DNA from: Oxytricha trifallax
Lineage: Eukaryota > Ciliophora > Spirotrichea > Sporadotrichida > Oxytrichidae
Length of the DNA: 64,000 nt
Reading direction: 5' to 3'
Assembly (NCBI GenBank): GCA_000711775.1
Contig: ARYC01000125.1
Coordinates: forward strand, 1-64,000
Position 1 is the first letter of the stretch, and the number at the start of each line of letters is the position of its first letter. The notes below the pieces were generated by a model. That model did not search any database and had not been told where the DNA came from. It saw nothing but the letters and a program-made list of their open reading frames with translations. Positions 1 through 12,074 of the stretch are shown here, piece by piece. A program made the position numbers and the translations under genes.

Positions 1-1032
1 CTTGAGGGTCAATTGAGTATAACTACCAGGTATCACTCATAAATTGTATTACATAAGGGTTTGAATCATCCAGTTTTTTCACTTGAGTAAGCTGTTTAGT
101 GAAGGCTGAAGCTGTGTTGAAGAATACGTAATTTACCAGGCCTAGTGCCTGCCTTGCATTAGGCGAGCGAACTAATAATAATATTGATTCCAAAATAAGT
201 GAGTCTTCAACTTCGACTTTTTCTCCCATATAATAACCCAAAGCGGCTAAAAAGATACGAGGCTTGGAATCTTGATCTATATTACTATTTCTGAGAATTA
301 AATCCACCAGCAGGGAGAACAGGTCCTAGAGTATTTATTGATCGTTGACGTTCTCGAAATTGTTCAAGAATGATGAAAGTGACTGAGTGTTACGAGTCAC
401 TATTTCTTGCAAGATGCAAGACCTTTCATAATATTTAGAATTTTTGAAATTTTCTAAGTGTTTAATTAACACCTCGTGGCCGATGATCGCGCCGTAGTTA
501 ATAAAGAGTTGAGGTAAGGGTTCTTTATCATGTTTCTAATCGCTTGCAAAGCTTACGCTCGTAGTGAATTCACTCACCTTCATCTCTTCGTCGATTGCAG
601 ATAGTTCAGGAGGCTCTGAAATTACAGATTTACTTTCGTGGCTGTGCTTCACTTACTTGGGTTTATTGTTATTTAAATACTTTCTCACGTACTACTTAAA
701 ATCCTTAGTCTTTTAAAAGCCTTCAAAATCCACCTGCTCCAGCAGCAAACTTAAATTAAAGTTGTTTTAGTGCAGAAATTCCTTTGCACGATTGATTTTA
801 GCACTGTCTTGTGCATTTTTATATTCAGATTTTATACCCTTAGGTTTACCCGCATCTTCAAGATTTACATTGGCTAGTAGATTTTCGAAAATCTGAGGTA
901 AGTTTTCTTGTTCGGGTACCAGTTCTGGCACCTGCTAATCATTAATAGGTTCTAAATAGAAGGTAATATCAAAGATTTGAGCTTCCCAGCTTCCTTATTG
1001 AGAAGTTGAGGAGGGTCAGTCTTAGAAGCCAT
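1..1032 (-). CDS. unknown protein, 3' end outside window
   Basis: I do not recognise this gene. From the ATG at 1032 it reads MASKTDPPQLLNKEA, and after an 8-bp repeat-flanked frame break at 980-987 it stays open for about 340 codons to the window edge, with TAA/TAG as Gln. It starts with an acidic, Pro- and Glu-rich stretch (residues about 20-60) and a basic Lys/Asn-rich middle. The C-terminal half is rich in predicted helices, with hydrophobic heptads (for example LQDLFSLLVDLILRNS and LILESILLLVRS) that suggest a helical-repeat fold. No signal peptide or membrane segment is seen. The stop codon lies before position 1, so length and C-terminus are unknown. Coding is convincing because the frame stays open with a biased composition, but function is open. 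Confidence 0.6.
980..987. other. 8-bp frame-breaking insert, repeat AGCTTCC
   Basis: Two copies of AGCTTCC start at 980 and 988. Removing one copy plus the single intervening base joins NKEA to QIFDITF in frame. This may be an extremely short IES, or simply a tandem-duplication frameshift. Confidence 0.4.
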
Positions 1033-1621
1033 CTAAAATCCAGGGGCTTGATTCATCTAGTTTATGGTAGATTTTAATGATTAATTCGACTGGATTTTAA
1101 TACTAAATAGCTGGATTATTAAAATTTGGATTGGATTTTTGCAAATTTACTGAGAGATTTTTCACACTTTCGTATCTATCCTCCGGATTTAGAGCTAGCT
1201 AGAAGAAATTGCACTTCTAGTAGATATAATTCACTGTTACTAACATAACTAGCAGATTTAAGTCTCAAGGTGATGGGTGGTTGAAGAGCCATGATAATTT
1301 TTAGAAAGTTTCGAGCTCGAGCCCATCCAAAATTGGCTTTTTTAAAAAATGTCGAAATCGCTAAATCCGTTAAAATTCAAAAGCCTTTGCCTGTCTATAA
1401 CTGAATAATGGCGAGGAGAAATGTGAAGGAGGGAATCGCTAGAAGTTAATGGTACTCAAAATGGAAATTTCGGGTAGAAAGTTTTAAGGTCGAAAAAGGG
1501 GCTCAGGCTTAAGCCAAAAGACTGGATTTTAGGGGGTTGCCAGGGTAGGGGGAAGGAAAATGTTGAAAAGAGGGGAAGTGAATAGGGAAATGTACTGGAT
1601 TTTTAGGTTGTTTCGAGTTGA
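1033..1621. other. non-coding spacer
   Basis: No open frame with coding character is seen. The stretch carries several dispersed short motifs resembling tggattttt and its complement near 1035-1135 and 1525-1605, and is less AT-rich than later spacers. Confidence 0.4.
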
Positions 1622-2161
1622 CTAATCATTCTTAATCAATTGGTACGGTTAAGTGCTAAGAGAATTAAAGATTCAATATTCGCTGCTTTTCACGGACTCG
1701 CTTTCTAAGGACCTTAAAGAGGCATTTTCAAATTTAGTTAAAAAGCCTTAATTTAATTTTTCGTATTAACACATTTAATTAAATTCGTTTACGCACTTAT
1801 CAAATTCTTATGCACATACGTATTGGGGTTTATACCTCCAGGAGTAGGAATAATTAATGTGATCCGGAAGCCTATAAATACTTAATGTACGTAGATTAAA
1901 TCTTAATACAATCAGAAGGTATTTCAAGACCTATAATGCTACAAATCACTAGCCTTCATAACAGGCATCATCTTGAACCTAATAGAAGAAGACAAATAAG
2001 TTAATATTATCAACCTCATGAATGAATTGGTGGACAAAACAATTAGCCTCACAGGAAGAAGAGATATTAGCCACGAGGAGGAGTTGAAAGACTACTACAG
2101 CTTCAACCCCCTCTTAAAAGAAATTCTGGGTGGTGATGAAAAAGCACAATCAGACTAATGA
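1622..2161 (+). CDS. unknown protein, germline segment or last exon
   Basis: I do not recognise it. The frame is open from just after a TGA at 1619 to the TGA at 2159-2161, about 180 codons using TAA/TAG as Gln. The first half is hydrophobic, with a likely membrane or membrane-associated region around LIKFLCTYVLGFIPPGVGII, followed by a basic stretch. The last 60 residues are acidic and helical, ending EILGGDEKAQSDQ. There is no clear start codon, so this is probably a downstream exon or one germline segment of a gene whose other parts lie elsewhere. The frame and amino-acid bias support coding; the 5' limit is uncertain. Confidence 0.45.
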
Positions 2162-2393
2162 TTAAAAGGGCTAGACCCTCACATATATTAACATATAAAT
2201 AAGATGGGGGCCCCAGAGACCTCAATGTGATCACATTATTATTAATATTATTTATTAATGAATAATAATATGATGATTAATCACTTAATAAATGAATCTA
2301 CATTATATAATCTAAACATAATTTAAAATATTAATATTCTTTTCTCTAATGATCAATTCTTTTTGAAATAATGATTATTAATAATTAAATAAT

Positions 2394-2780
2394 GGGGGGG
2401 GGGTGGAAAGTTTCCTGCCTTATATATAAAAATATATAATGTTTATTAATATCACAAATTTTTAATAATCAAATATTTAAAAATTATTTTTAATCTAGCA
2501 TAAAAATATCATTACTTCCTTGATAATAAATTAAAATTACATCAATTATTAATAAAAACTAATTATTTAGCATTATTTTAAATTATAATTTGAAAAAGTA
2601 TATTAATTTACCTTGAAATTTTATATTAATAAAAGTTGTTAAGTACATGGTAATGTTAATTGAAATCGAATTTATATTTTTCTAATATTTTTATTGCCAA
2701 TGAATATAAAATTTAATGTTGGGGCCAGGAAACTTCCTCAAGGTGCGGGAAACAGCAAGGAGGGAGGAAACTCCCTCCCC
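2394..2780. mobile_element. MITE family A, copy 1
   Basis: A 387-bp non-coding element begins with a run of ten G followed by TGGAAAGTTTCCTGCC. It ends with a complementary GGAAAC-TCC-type motif and CCCC. It is flanked by a 7-bp direct repeat AAATAAT (2387-2393 and 2781-2787). The interior is AT-rich and aligns by eye to copy 3 at 26213-26572, including the shared block near tttaatgttggggc. There is no coding capacity. Confidence 0.7.
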
Positions 2781-3007
2781 AAATAATTAATAAAGTTTAT
2801 GAAATTATGATGTTAAAACCCCGTAAATCAATTAAGAATAAAGATTGGGGATTAAGAATATATTAATACTCTCCTCAATATTTTAACTTTTGGTTAATTA
2901 TTTAAATTACTGACTCGAATAATTATCTCTATAAAATAAACTAATCAGAGTGCATAATTTTATTATTAGCCTAATTCTATTTATTTTTAGCCAATAATAT
3001 TTTATTC

Positions 3008-3044
3008 AATTAAAATCATAAATTATTAGAAATTAAAAGAGGGA
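3008..3044 (+). repeat. 37-bp leader repeat, copy 1 (before LINE ORF1)
   Basis: A 37-bp sequence here is repeated exactly at 6317-6353. Each copy lies upstream of one of the two LINE ORFs, 28 nt and 41 nt before the ATG. That placement suggests a transcription or translation leader used twice. Confidence 0.7.
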
Positions 3045-3072
3045 AAGTTAGCGGCACAGCTCAAGTAGAAAA

Positions 3073-6000
3073 ATGCCTGTTTACCTGGAAGGGGAAGAAG
3101 AGAAACCAAAGCAGAAAAGATCCATTCAAGACTACTTTGAAAATTCAAAGAAGCCACAAACAAATCGGACTATAATATATCCAAATGTTGTAGTTAATAA
3201 TAACAATAATTATAAAAACTTAAACAAATACACTGTCACACTTGACAATAGCCGTCAGCTTAACTTTTTTTAACCATAGAAATAGGCTGAAGGCTGGGTA
3301 AAGAGAAATGAACAGTTTGCTGAGAAACAGCGTAGCAAAAGAAGGGTTGACATTATAAGCAACAAGAGATAGGTAGCTACGCATAGCATTGAATTGAAAA
3401 TCTGCCTTCAAAATGTCATAGGTTTAAATTCAATACTCAAACAAGATGCAATGATGAAAGAATTTGAAGATAGGAATCCAGACTTTATAGCTCTTGTGGA
3501 AACGAGACTGCAAAGGATCATTGGACTAAATAGCCAGAACATTACTTAAACATAACTAGCAAGGAATGGAGGCGTACTTACGATGAATAGCGGCAAATAC
3601 TAAATGAAGACAATAAAAACCCTAAGATAATACTTGACCTGGAATAAATTATTCGTGGGAGGTTTCCCGCTACACATCATTACTATATGTTTTCCACCCT
3701 ATTCAAACGAAGAAGTAAAAGAACTCCAGAACCGCCTGATGTTTATGATAAGATCAATCAAACAGAAATGTAATAAACAAAAGATAATAGTGATGGACGA
3801 TTTTAACTACCACCTAAAAGAGATTAGCAAACGATTAAGGAAAGAAGGTTTAATGGAATCAATCCCAGAGGGAGTGGGAACTCATACAAAAGGGAATCAA
3901 CTTGACCAAGTTTTCTCGAATCTAGAAACATGTGAATGGAAGTTAGAGTAACTAAGACTAACTGACCACAACTTGATAATGGTAAAACTGAGAATAAAAT
4001 TTGGGAATGATGACCTGAAATTAGTGGATAAGGAAAAAACAGTAAGAATAAACGACATTAGGAAACAATGTTGGAAAACTTTTATAGACGAAAAACGAGA
4101 GTTATTACCTGAGGAACTAGAAACACCACTGAGGAATTGCTTCGAAGACAAAGCAAAACAAATAGTTGGTACAGCAACCTCCAATGTGGGCTGTTAAGAA
4201 TAACATCAATAAAGGAAATAGCCAATTCTAGGACAAAAAGCAACAGTGGAATGAAGCGATAAGAGATATGGAACACTGTCTAGATAGAAACGACCTGAAG
4301 GGATTCTTCTATCTAGTAAAGAGACTCACAAAAAACTAAAAACAATCACAACCAATCAAAGGGTTGACGATCAACGAGGAAAGAGTTCAACCTGGGGAAT
4401 AGACTACAAAACAAGTAGTTGAATTCTACAAAAGTTTATTTGCAGATGAGAGGACTCAAGACCAATTAGTAAAAAATGTAGCAGACTTCACTATGGCTGA
4501 TGAATAAAATGAGAACAAATTCTGCGAAGAAGGAGACGTAGACAAGGGTATTACAGAATGTATCTTCAACAAAGCAATCGGACAGGATGGGTTTGACGGA
4601 AAAATGCTAGCCAAATCGGAAAATATTAAAAGAACAGTAGTTCAATCTATTACAAAGTGGATAAATTCAGGGACCATACCACAATATATGAAAGAAGGAC
4701 GATTAGTTTTGTTAAGCAAAAACCAAGGTGAATAATATCCTGAAATAAATAATACAAGGCCAATAGTAATTAATTCACACTTGAGTAAAATTATTGAGAA
4801 AGTTATAGTCAACAAGTTGTAAGAAAAAAAAGTAAACTATTAAAAACAGGCAACTACTAAAATGGATTTAAAGTAAACAAAAGCACTCACATCAACTTGA
4901 TAAGATTGCTAGAGCACATTAAGATGTCAAGGAAAAAGAGCAAGAGTAGAGAAGCATATTTTCATAGATTTACAAGGCTTACGACTCAGTCTGGAAAGAC
5001 AAATTTATGCAAATCTGAGACAGAGGGTGAAATCTGAGAACGACCACAAAGTGATTTGTTTAATTGAGGAACTCTATAAAAACAACAAAATAATATACGA
5101 AGGAGAAGACATCGATGCCTAGAAAGGAGTCGCCCAAGGAAGCAGACTCTCCCCATTATTATTCAATGTATATCTGCAGGATGCAATCTTCACATAACCA
5201 GAACTAATTTCCTTAATTAAACAGGGAAAATTACTAGCATTCGCCGATGACATTTTGATAAATGTGAAAAACAAACAACAATTGAGCAGAATATTAAAAT
5301 GCTTTAATGAGATCGAAAAATCACATAACCTAAAACTCAATATAAAAAAAACATAATTCCTGAGTGACGCTCAAGAATTTAAAGGAGTTGATGATGTCGA
5401 AGGAATAAAGAAAGTTGGAGAAATAAAATTCTTAGGCATGAGAATATGCCTCGACACGAAAACTTTCCTGAAAATCACTTGGGATGAAATTAAAAAACAA
5501 ACACAGTTCTACCAGAATTTGACAAGGTCATATAATCCAACAATCTGTGATACAATAATGGTAGCGTAGATAAGATCATTGGTTTTATACAGATACACCC
5601 CCTTAGTAGCCACAAAGTAAATTAAGTTAGAGGAAATCGACAAGATTGAGACACAATTAAATAGACATGCATTTAAGACCCAGGGACATTAATAATAAGA
5701 TTCTTAGAAATGTAACCCAGCTTAAAGAGAGCGGTACGAGGGAGATTATTGAATAACTATTTTTGAAGAACATGAATAAAGTAAACTCAAACTTAGATAA
5801 GTTCAAAGTAACAAAGAAAGCCAAGGAGTAAGTGAATAAAAGTAAACAGGAACTTTAGAAAAAGAAGAAGCTTTTTATAACCAAGAATGTGATGGATACT
5901 ATAATGGCCATTATTCAAGGTAGGACGATAGTCAGCTATGGCATGTGCCACTATTGTACTGTCCACAGAACATTCGTAAACTCCTTGCATATGAAAAATT

Positions 6001-6242
6001 GCAACCTCATCAACAGAGCAGGAGATTCGACAAGATTTTCGTAGATTGTGAGGAACCACAGACTGATAGACTTGGACAACAAAACACAGATAGAGGTAAT
6101 TGTAAACATGATCTGGCAGGACGAAAGAATAAGAAAACTAGAGGAATATGGATATTTTCAGAAAGTCAAAAAACTATTTAAGGTCACTTACGTTAAGAAG
6201 CAATAAAAAAAGCCAGAGGAAGTTTTAACTTAGATGACATGA
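3073..6242 (+). pseudogene. LINE ORF1: AP-endonuclease plus reverse transcriptase (frameshifted)
   Basis: This is a non-LTR retrotransposon polyprotein. Reading TAA/TAG as Gln, the N-terminal basic region (from 3073) leads into an AP-endonuclease domain, with LKICLQNVIGLNS, PDFIALVET, IIVMDDFN, LDQVF and LTDHNLI at about 3400-3980. Reverse-transcriptase motifs follow: QDGFDGKML near 4585, FIDLQ plus AYDSVWKDKF near 4965-5010, GVAQGSRLSPLLFNVY near 5127 and the catalytic LLAFADDILI near 5235. A C-terminal Cys-His finger (CHYC, then H and C, near 5950) precedes the TGA at 6240-6242. The frame shifts at about 4240, 4900, 4978 and 5690, so this copy looks dead unless some breaks are small IESs. 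The element would copy itself by target-primed reverse transcription. Confidence 0.85.
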
Positions 6243-6316
6243 GCCGGGGATTTAAACATTCAAAAATTATAATGACTCCCCCAGAGATATAAAGTGCAAG
6301 TAATTCAGAAATTAAT

Positions 6317-6353
6317 AATTAAAATCATAAATTATTAGAAATTAAAAGAGGGA
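6317..6353 (+). repeat. 37-bp leader repeat, copy 2 (before LINE ORF2)
   Basis: Exact second copy of the 37-bp sequence at 3008-3044. It sits between the ORF1 stop (6242) and the ORF2 start (6395). Confidence 0.7.
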
Positions 6354-6394
6354 AGCCAATAATATTAAATTAAAATCAAAGAAAGATCAACCAG

Positions 6395-8119
6395 ATGGAA
6401 GAAAACAAAAGCAAATCACACCAACATAAACATCACTAAAATTAGTATGGGAATTCTAGAAACTGAAGATACCAAAAGGGGTAAAGCAAAGCCGAGTTTT
6501 GGCATAAGGTAAAGGAGGTGAGATTCATGCACAGTGACAGAAGCAAGGACCAGGAGGTCTTAGGAATCAGAGAGAATAAACAATCGGAAGTTCCACTAAA
6601 CAAACAAATGGGTTTCAAGAGAAGACTGAAGATTGGATAATCGAATCCCAGCAAGAGATTATAAGGGACACAACCACAAAGGACACAATTCGATGTGCAT
6701 ATGGACGGATCTCCTTGCATCTAAGCAGACTAAATGAAAGTCAAACTCCTAATTGACTTAGCTGAAGTCACTTGTCAAGGGTTTGACAAAATAATACTCG
6801 CAAAGAAAGGATGGTCCACGATGACTACAAGAATGGTAACCATAGTTTGCTGCCCTAGCAAGAGGAGTCTGATGGAAAAAGCGCTTGTCTAGAGATTCAC
6901 AGACAAAGAGAATGCCAGACGGTAAGGTGCAAGAGAGTGGGAACTATGGACAGAGAAACAACAAGAGCACTGGAAAGAAGCTAATGAGGAATGGCAACAC
7001 GAGGATATACTACCAGGAGGTCATATCAAAGAAACCACAATGGAGGTATGCCTAAAATAAATAGAAGAGGCACAAATAAAAGAAGAAAAAACTTCACACC
7101 TAATTCTACCACCTATTGTCATGGATGACAAAGGAATTCTATAAATTGAGAAATGCGTGGGAACGACTAATTGGAAGCATGAAAATAGCAGATATTGGAG
7201 AGATTCAGGAGAAGTTAAGAGCATTCTTATTCCAGTAAGCTGTTAAAGCAGTATCAAAAAATGCAGGAACTGGGTGATTCTAAGAGTTACTGAGAATACG
7301 AAAGAATTGGAGATGTACGACTCTAGAAGAGTGGTTGGGAGTCTGGCAGTGATCCAAAAATACCTACAATAAATCAACCAACTAATAAAGGAGACGGTTG
7401 GCAAAGAATTCACAGTGAGCAAAATTACTTGTAAACCTGAAATCAACCAGGTAGCAGACCCGGAGAATTGTGGCTTATTGGCAATTCTCATGGCAAACCA
7501 TCTAGCACTCGAGCTGCAAGGAGAGCCAATCTTCTAGATATTCTCTAAGGATTGGTTGAACGTGTAAAGGTACTACCTGGCATTCAATTTAGAAGTGGGG
7601 CACATGAAACTGGAGATTGGAAAATCAGGAGTCACAGTGAATGCAGAGGAAACGGAGCTTGTGGCTGAGAAGAGGAATGGAGACCTATGGAAACTGTCGA
7701 ATGAGGAGAAAGGTACTAAAACAACATTCATGAAGTCGCATGTTGATACATGGGATGAATGGGTTCTTGAGAATGATAACAAAATGGAACTGGTTGACCA
7801 ACAAGAACACCAAGATTAATACTTCAGTGATGCAGAGGAAGTATTAGGAGGAGTAGAAAGCTTCTATTGCTCTCAGTAGAGAAAAGTGAAAGGAGGAAGT
7901 GAACCCAGAACAGGAGGACAGGCAAAACCAAATCTTATCCAGAGCATGGTGGTAGCTAGACACAAAGAAAGTCTCAGAAGAGAGGATGATCAAAGAGTAG
8001 GAGGCAATGAAGATGAAGAGGGGACAAGCAAAATCTACAAGGACGAGTAATCCAACAGGTTGAATGATGAAGAAGCAGCTGTAGATGAGAAAGGGAATGA
8101 CGACCAAGCTGAATAATGA
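6395..8119 (+). CDS. LINE ORF2: Ulp1-like cysteine-protease fold
   Basis: One uninterrupted 575-codon frame runs from ATG 6395 to TGA 8117-8119 (TAA/TAG as Gln). The N-terminal 280 residues are Gln/Lys/Glu-rich. At about residues 280-370 there is a Ulp1/SENP (C48) pattern: ILIPVS, then NWVILRV, then a YDS aspartate, then INQVADPENCGLLAILMANHL with the Gln and Cys (about residue 359) of the catalytic site. The usual His before Trp is Asn here (about residue 292), so catalysis is doubtful. The C-terminus is Glu/Gly-rich and acidic. Proximity to the RT ORF and the shared 37-bp leader argue that it belongs to the same element. Unlike ORF1 it has no frame break. It could act on SUMO-like modifiers or have become a binding module; this is inference from fold resemblance. 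Confidence 0.65.
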
Positions 8120-8790
8120 ATTACATTGCATTTATATTTCATGAAGGAGTATTATGTATTTTAATTTACCTTTTAGTAATTATCTCTCTCTTTCTCTAAT
8201 ATTTTATTCTTGATTGTATTATTCTTATTCTAAAATCTTCATTCTTAATTGATAAATGGGGATATTAAGCTGGGATCTTAAATTAAATAAATTACAAATA
8301 AATAAAATAAATTAATAAATTAATAAATTTGTAAAGTAAAAATTATAAAAAATAAAAATTACTTTACTATTAACGTTATCTCTCTATCAAATTGCTAATA
8401 TCAATTTAAAAATAAATTAAAGTCAGTTTATTTAAATTTAGAGATTCAATAAAATATAGCATTCAATAGTAAATGATACAAATTTAAATCTATAAATATT
8501 AAATACTATAATGTGTATATTATATAAGGTAAACAACCAATATTTAATTTATAAATATAAGGAAGTTAAATTAATTAATCAAAGCTCAAGTGTTCATGTA
8601 AAATATAATTAAATTAATTAATTTTATTAGGGTAAATGTGAATATAAAATAAATAAAGGAAAAAGAAAAATAAAAAAATATAAGTTTATAAATTAAAAAT
8701 ATAAAATATTTAAATATAGAAAATATAAATAAAACCAAAATAAATAATGAATTTAAGATTTTAAAAAATTTGCAAATTTCCAAAAAATTA
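8120..8790. other. AT-rich non-coding, probable LINE 3' tail
   Basis: After the ORF2 stop the sequence becomes almost pure A/T with iterated TAAA/TAAT units near 8280-8335, as expected for a LINE 3' tail. No gene is seen. Confidence 0.45.
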
Positions 8791-8934
8791 CTTAAATTTT
8801 TGGAAATTTTGGCAATTCTAGAAATCTGATTTTAAACCATGTTCCCGTGCGATTCGTAGCCTCTTATTGAAGAAGTAAATTTTAATTTTCAATTTAATTT
8901 AATTAGTTTTTGGGAATTTATAGATAATTTTAAT
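8791..8934 (+). repeat. 143-bp direct repeat, copy 1
   Basis: This block reappears at 12075-12216 in the same orientation with only a few substitutions and a small indel. The core with ccatgttcccgtgcgattcg is identical. The two copies bracket the decayed TBE. Confidence 0.8.
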
Positions 8935-9102
8935 TTCTATAATTTCAAACTCATATTTCACAATCTAAACTCCATAAACCCTTAGTGAGGCTTATAAGTG
9001 GCTTGATTTGTAGGGTATATTTGGGGTCTTATTGGGGTTAGTAAAGAAATCGCAGGTTTTATATGAATTTAATATAAATTAATGAATATTATGTGATTTA
9101 AT

Positions 9103-10101
9103 TCAAACGAATTTTATTTGCTTGTATTTGTTATACCTCTGGAATCTTGCTCTCTTAAGTGGCACAAGTATCGCATCCAATGTTTACCTTGGATAGGAGG
9201 AACCACTGATTATTATCATCTCTACTATCTTTTTTATTTCCTTGCATACAATTTCTTGCTTGATATGCCTCTTAGCTTAACTGACTGATTATTTTTCAAA
9301 CTTTGTACCAAAGTAAGCCATACTTTCCATATCACTCTCTAATATAATAGCTCCGATTGCCCATGCATCCTACTAAACAGAGCCATAAGTCCATTTTTCT
9401 CTGGTTGGGAAGTATCCAGGAGTCCCAAGAACCTTTGATAAGGTTACAATCTCTTATCTTAATGCTCTATTGAAATCTATAACAACTATTTGTAAAGGGC
9501 AGAGGTTTATCATTACATTTTCAGGCTTCTAATCTCTATGAACATATCCAAGTTAATGCAACTCTTTTATACTCTATATCATATCTGATAGTATATCATT
9601 CAAAACATCTGGGTATATGTTATGATTTAGATAATCTCTCAGAGTCATTTAATTTTTCTTAAGTCACAGTGCAATAAAACCATAGCTTAAAATGACACCA
9701 TTTAGCTTAAGCAAGTTCTTACAATCTCTTCTCTAAGCCTCTCTAAGAATCATGTATTCGTTAGCAAACTCATTTTGGTACTGCTCATTCTTAAGTAGAT
9801 AGCTGTAAGGATACACCTTGTATGAATAATCATCAATTACAATGAGTTTTGGTTTTGCAGGAACACTAATTTGCAAATATTTATCAATACAACTGCTAAT
9901 ATCAATTGCATTTAATGCAGGTATGTTCAGAGCTTTGGCTTAGAAGCATGCTAATATAGTGTTGCCTATCGGTTGATTCATCAATTCATGCAGCTTCTAT
10001 CTCTTGAGTCTATCATGTTAATCTCTTTATGAATCAATAGTATTTGACTTTCTCTTGGCAGGAATAGGAGCTTTCTCCAAGTTTCAAAGTTTGACTTCCA
10101 T
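9103..10101 (-). pseudogene. TBE 57-kDa-type kinase gene, 5'-truncated, opposed copy
   Basis: From ATG 10101 (MEVKLQNLEKAPIPAKRKSN) to TGA 9103-9105 this is a close relative of the kinase half of the gene at 20965-22529. Shared blocks include GNTILACFQAKALNIPALNA, YKVYPYSYLL and the catalytic loop HRDQKPENVM, where Leu of HRDLKPEN is Gln, followed by VVIDFNRALRQEIVTL and GTPGYFPTREKW. The N-terminal zinc-finger half is missing, and there is one in-frame TGA after GFIAL. It sits next to the left terminal repeat of the decayed element. Probably non-functional. Confidence 0.75.
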
Positions 10102-10464
10102 TTTTATAATACTTTCTCCATTAAATTCCTCCTAATAATAATTAAATTAATTTGGTGGTGCTCCTAATTTATTTAAATCTTAATTTGGTGGTAAATTAAA
10201 AAATTAAATTTTAAAACCTCCCCTCCTAAATATACAAGAACAGCTTGAGGAGCACCACCTAACTTCACAAATCACATTTAGGTGCATATTAATAAATAAA
10301 ATGGATGAATTTGTTTATAAATTATCACTAAGTTTAAGATATATAAAACTAATTTCTCTTACTCTTTTCTCATTAAACCTCTCTAAACCTTTGAGGATAT
10401 GCTCTTACTTTTGTATTAAGGTGGAATTTAAATAGCTTGTATAATTATTGATAGTATTTATAAA

Positions 10465-11934
10465 ATGAGCGGCAACTTACTGAGAAAAGCTGCACTGCTT
10501 GACATAAGCCAGCTAAAACTTTCTTTCATGAATTAAAAGAAAATTGAGACTTGTGATGCCTCTACCTAGTACGAACCTGAAATTTTCTAACTTTAGGTAT
10601 GAGACTTTGAATAGCAATTCAGTTGTTAAATAGAAATGCAGAGCTAAGAAATTTAATGCGAAGTTCCAATGAAAATGGTTGAAGAGGAGGAAGAGAAAAA
10701 AGAAATAAAAGCATTACATTTATGTGAGGAGTGTGAGAAGAACTTCACTTATAAATCTGCTCTTAAGCGTCATATCTTAGAGCAGCATTCTAACAAGCCC
10801 AAGCTCTATCTTAAGCATGATAAGATAGATGGAAAATATTTCTGCCCTTACTGCAATAAGTAATACAATCATTCAAGGGATCTAAAAGTTCATATATAAA
10901 ACCATCATGGCAAGAAGTTTGAATTAATAGATCCAGAGACTGGTGAAGTCTTCTTTAAAAAAAGAAAGCCAATAGACCCTTTAGAAACTTTGGAACAAAT
11001 GGTAAAGAAAGAAAATAAACTTATTAAAGCAGTAAGAAACCTCCCAGCCTCAGAGATAGTAAAATTCACTCTTATGATGCATGCACTTAAACTTCTGATA
11101 TTGAATATAATTGACCTTATAGAGTGTAAAGAATGTTACCTTATCCTTGAGGATAAATTTGAGAAGAAAGTTATAACAGATAAGTAGTTCGCATACAAGA
11201 TATATCCGTTCAACTACTTCAAATGCGATGAAAAGTATCAAATGGAATTCGTAAATGAATACCAATCACTTACGAAGTCAAGAAATAGAAAGTGCAGATT
11301 TTTAATAAAGATCGGATGCTATTCTGCTTACTCAAAATCATGTAGCTTTTCGTCTTTCTCTATACTAAAGGAATTTAAGAGTCTAAATTTAAGATTAAAG
11401 GATACCAAAGTAGTTACCTCTTATTCTTACAAATGTTAGCAAAGACATTGAGGAGCTCTTTAGGATATGTTAATTAAGATTTGAAGCCTGAGAATATAAT
11501 GCTTGACTTTTCACCTCTCAAAGTAGTAATAATAGGTTTCAATAGATCATAGAGAGTTAAAGCTTCAGGATTAAGCAACGTGTATGGTACTCCTGGATAC
11601 TTTCCAGAAAGAGAGGACTGGAGAGATGGTGATATTAAGTGGGGTATATAGGCTCTACCAGCAATAATTTGTAAATGTAATATGCCAAGAAAGGATTATA
11701 ATAGCTGAAAGGGAGAGAAATATTCAAAGAAGAAGATAATACAGCAATATCTAGACGAGACGATAAAAGGCAGAATGAAAGATTGGCTAAGTAGATAATT
11801 ATTAAGCCTAATCACAGAGCTAACCATAAAAAAGACTGAATTATAAGTTGGATAGGAGAAATAAAGTTTAGAAAGCTGCCTCAAGATTCCAAAGTAATAA
11901 TAAAAATAAAACATCTACATTAGACACTAATATT
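10465..11934 (+). pseudogene. TBE 57-kDa-type zinc-finger plus kinase gene, diverged
   Basis: A broken plus-strand copy of the TBE 57-kDa gene. Near 10720-10785 it encodes a C2H2 finger (CEECEKNFTYKSALKRHILEQH), and near 10842-10910 a second CPYCNK...HH finger. The kinase half follows from 11230. Its catalytic loop reads VNQDLKPENIML (His-Arg of HRDLK lost), the DFN metal motif is GFN, and the activation segment GTPGYFPEREDW is retained. Frame changes occur near 10600, 10980, 11270 and 11450. Loss of catalytic residues and frame breaks indicate decay. Confidence 0.7.
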
Positions 11935-12074
11935 AATTACATTAAAACCATAAACCCTAATAAAGCATGCCTAAATAGTCTACTTTTATCAATCAAAAAC
12001 TGAATCAAACAAGTTCAGGGGTTTTGGAGCTTTGGATGCTCCATTTTGAGATTTTATAAATTTTCAAAATAATA

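Larger units (their letters stand above)
8961..12026. mobile_element. decayed TBE transposon with two opposed 57-kDa-type genes
   Basis: The left end (about 8961-9056) is a diverged TBE terminal repeat matching the full element at 18558 (CTTAGTGAGG, TTGATTTGTAGGGTATA, GGGGTCTTATTGGGGTTAGT). The right end, about 11950-12026, keeps traces including GGGGTTTTG. Inside are two copies of the zinc-finger/kinase (57-kDa) gene in opposite orientation. No transposase or 22-kDa gene is present. It looks like a product of recombination between two TBEs, or of nested insertion followed by deletion. Confidence 0.65.
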
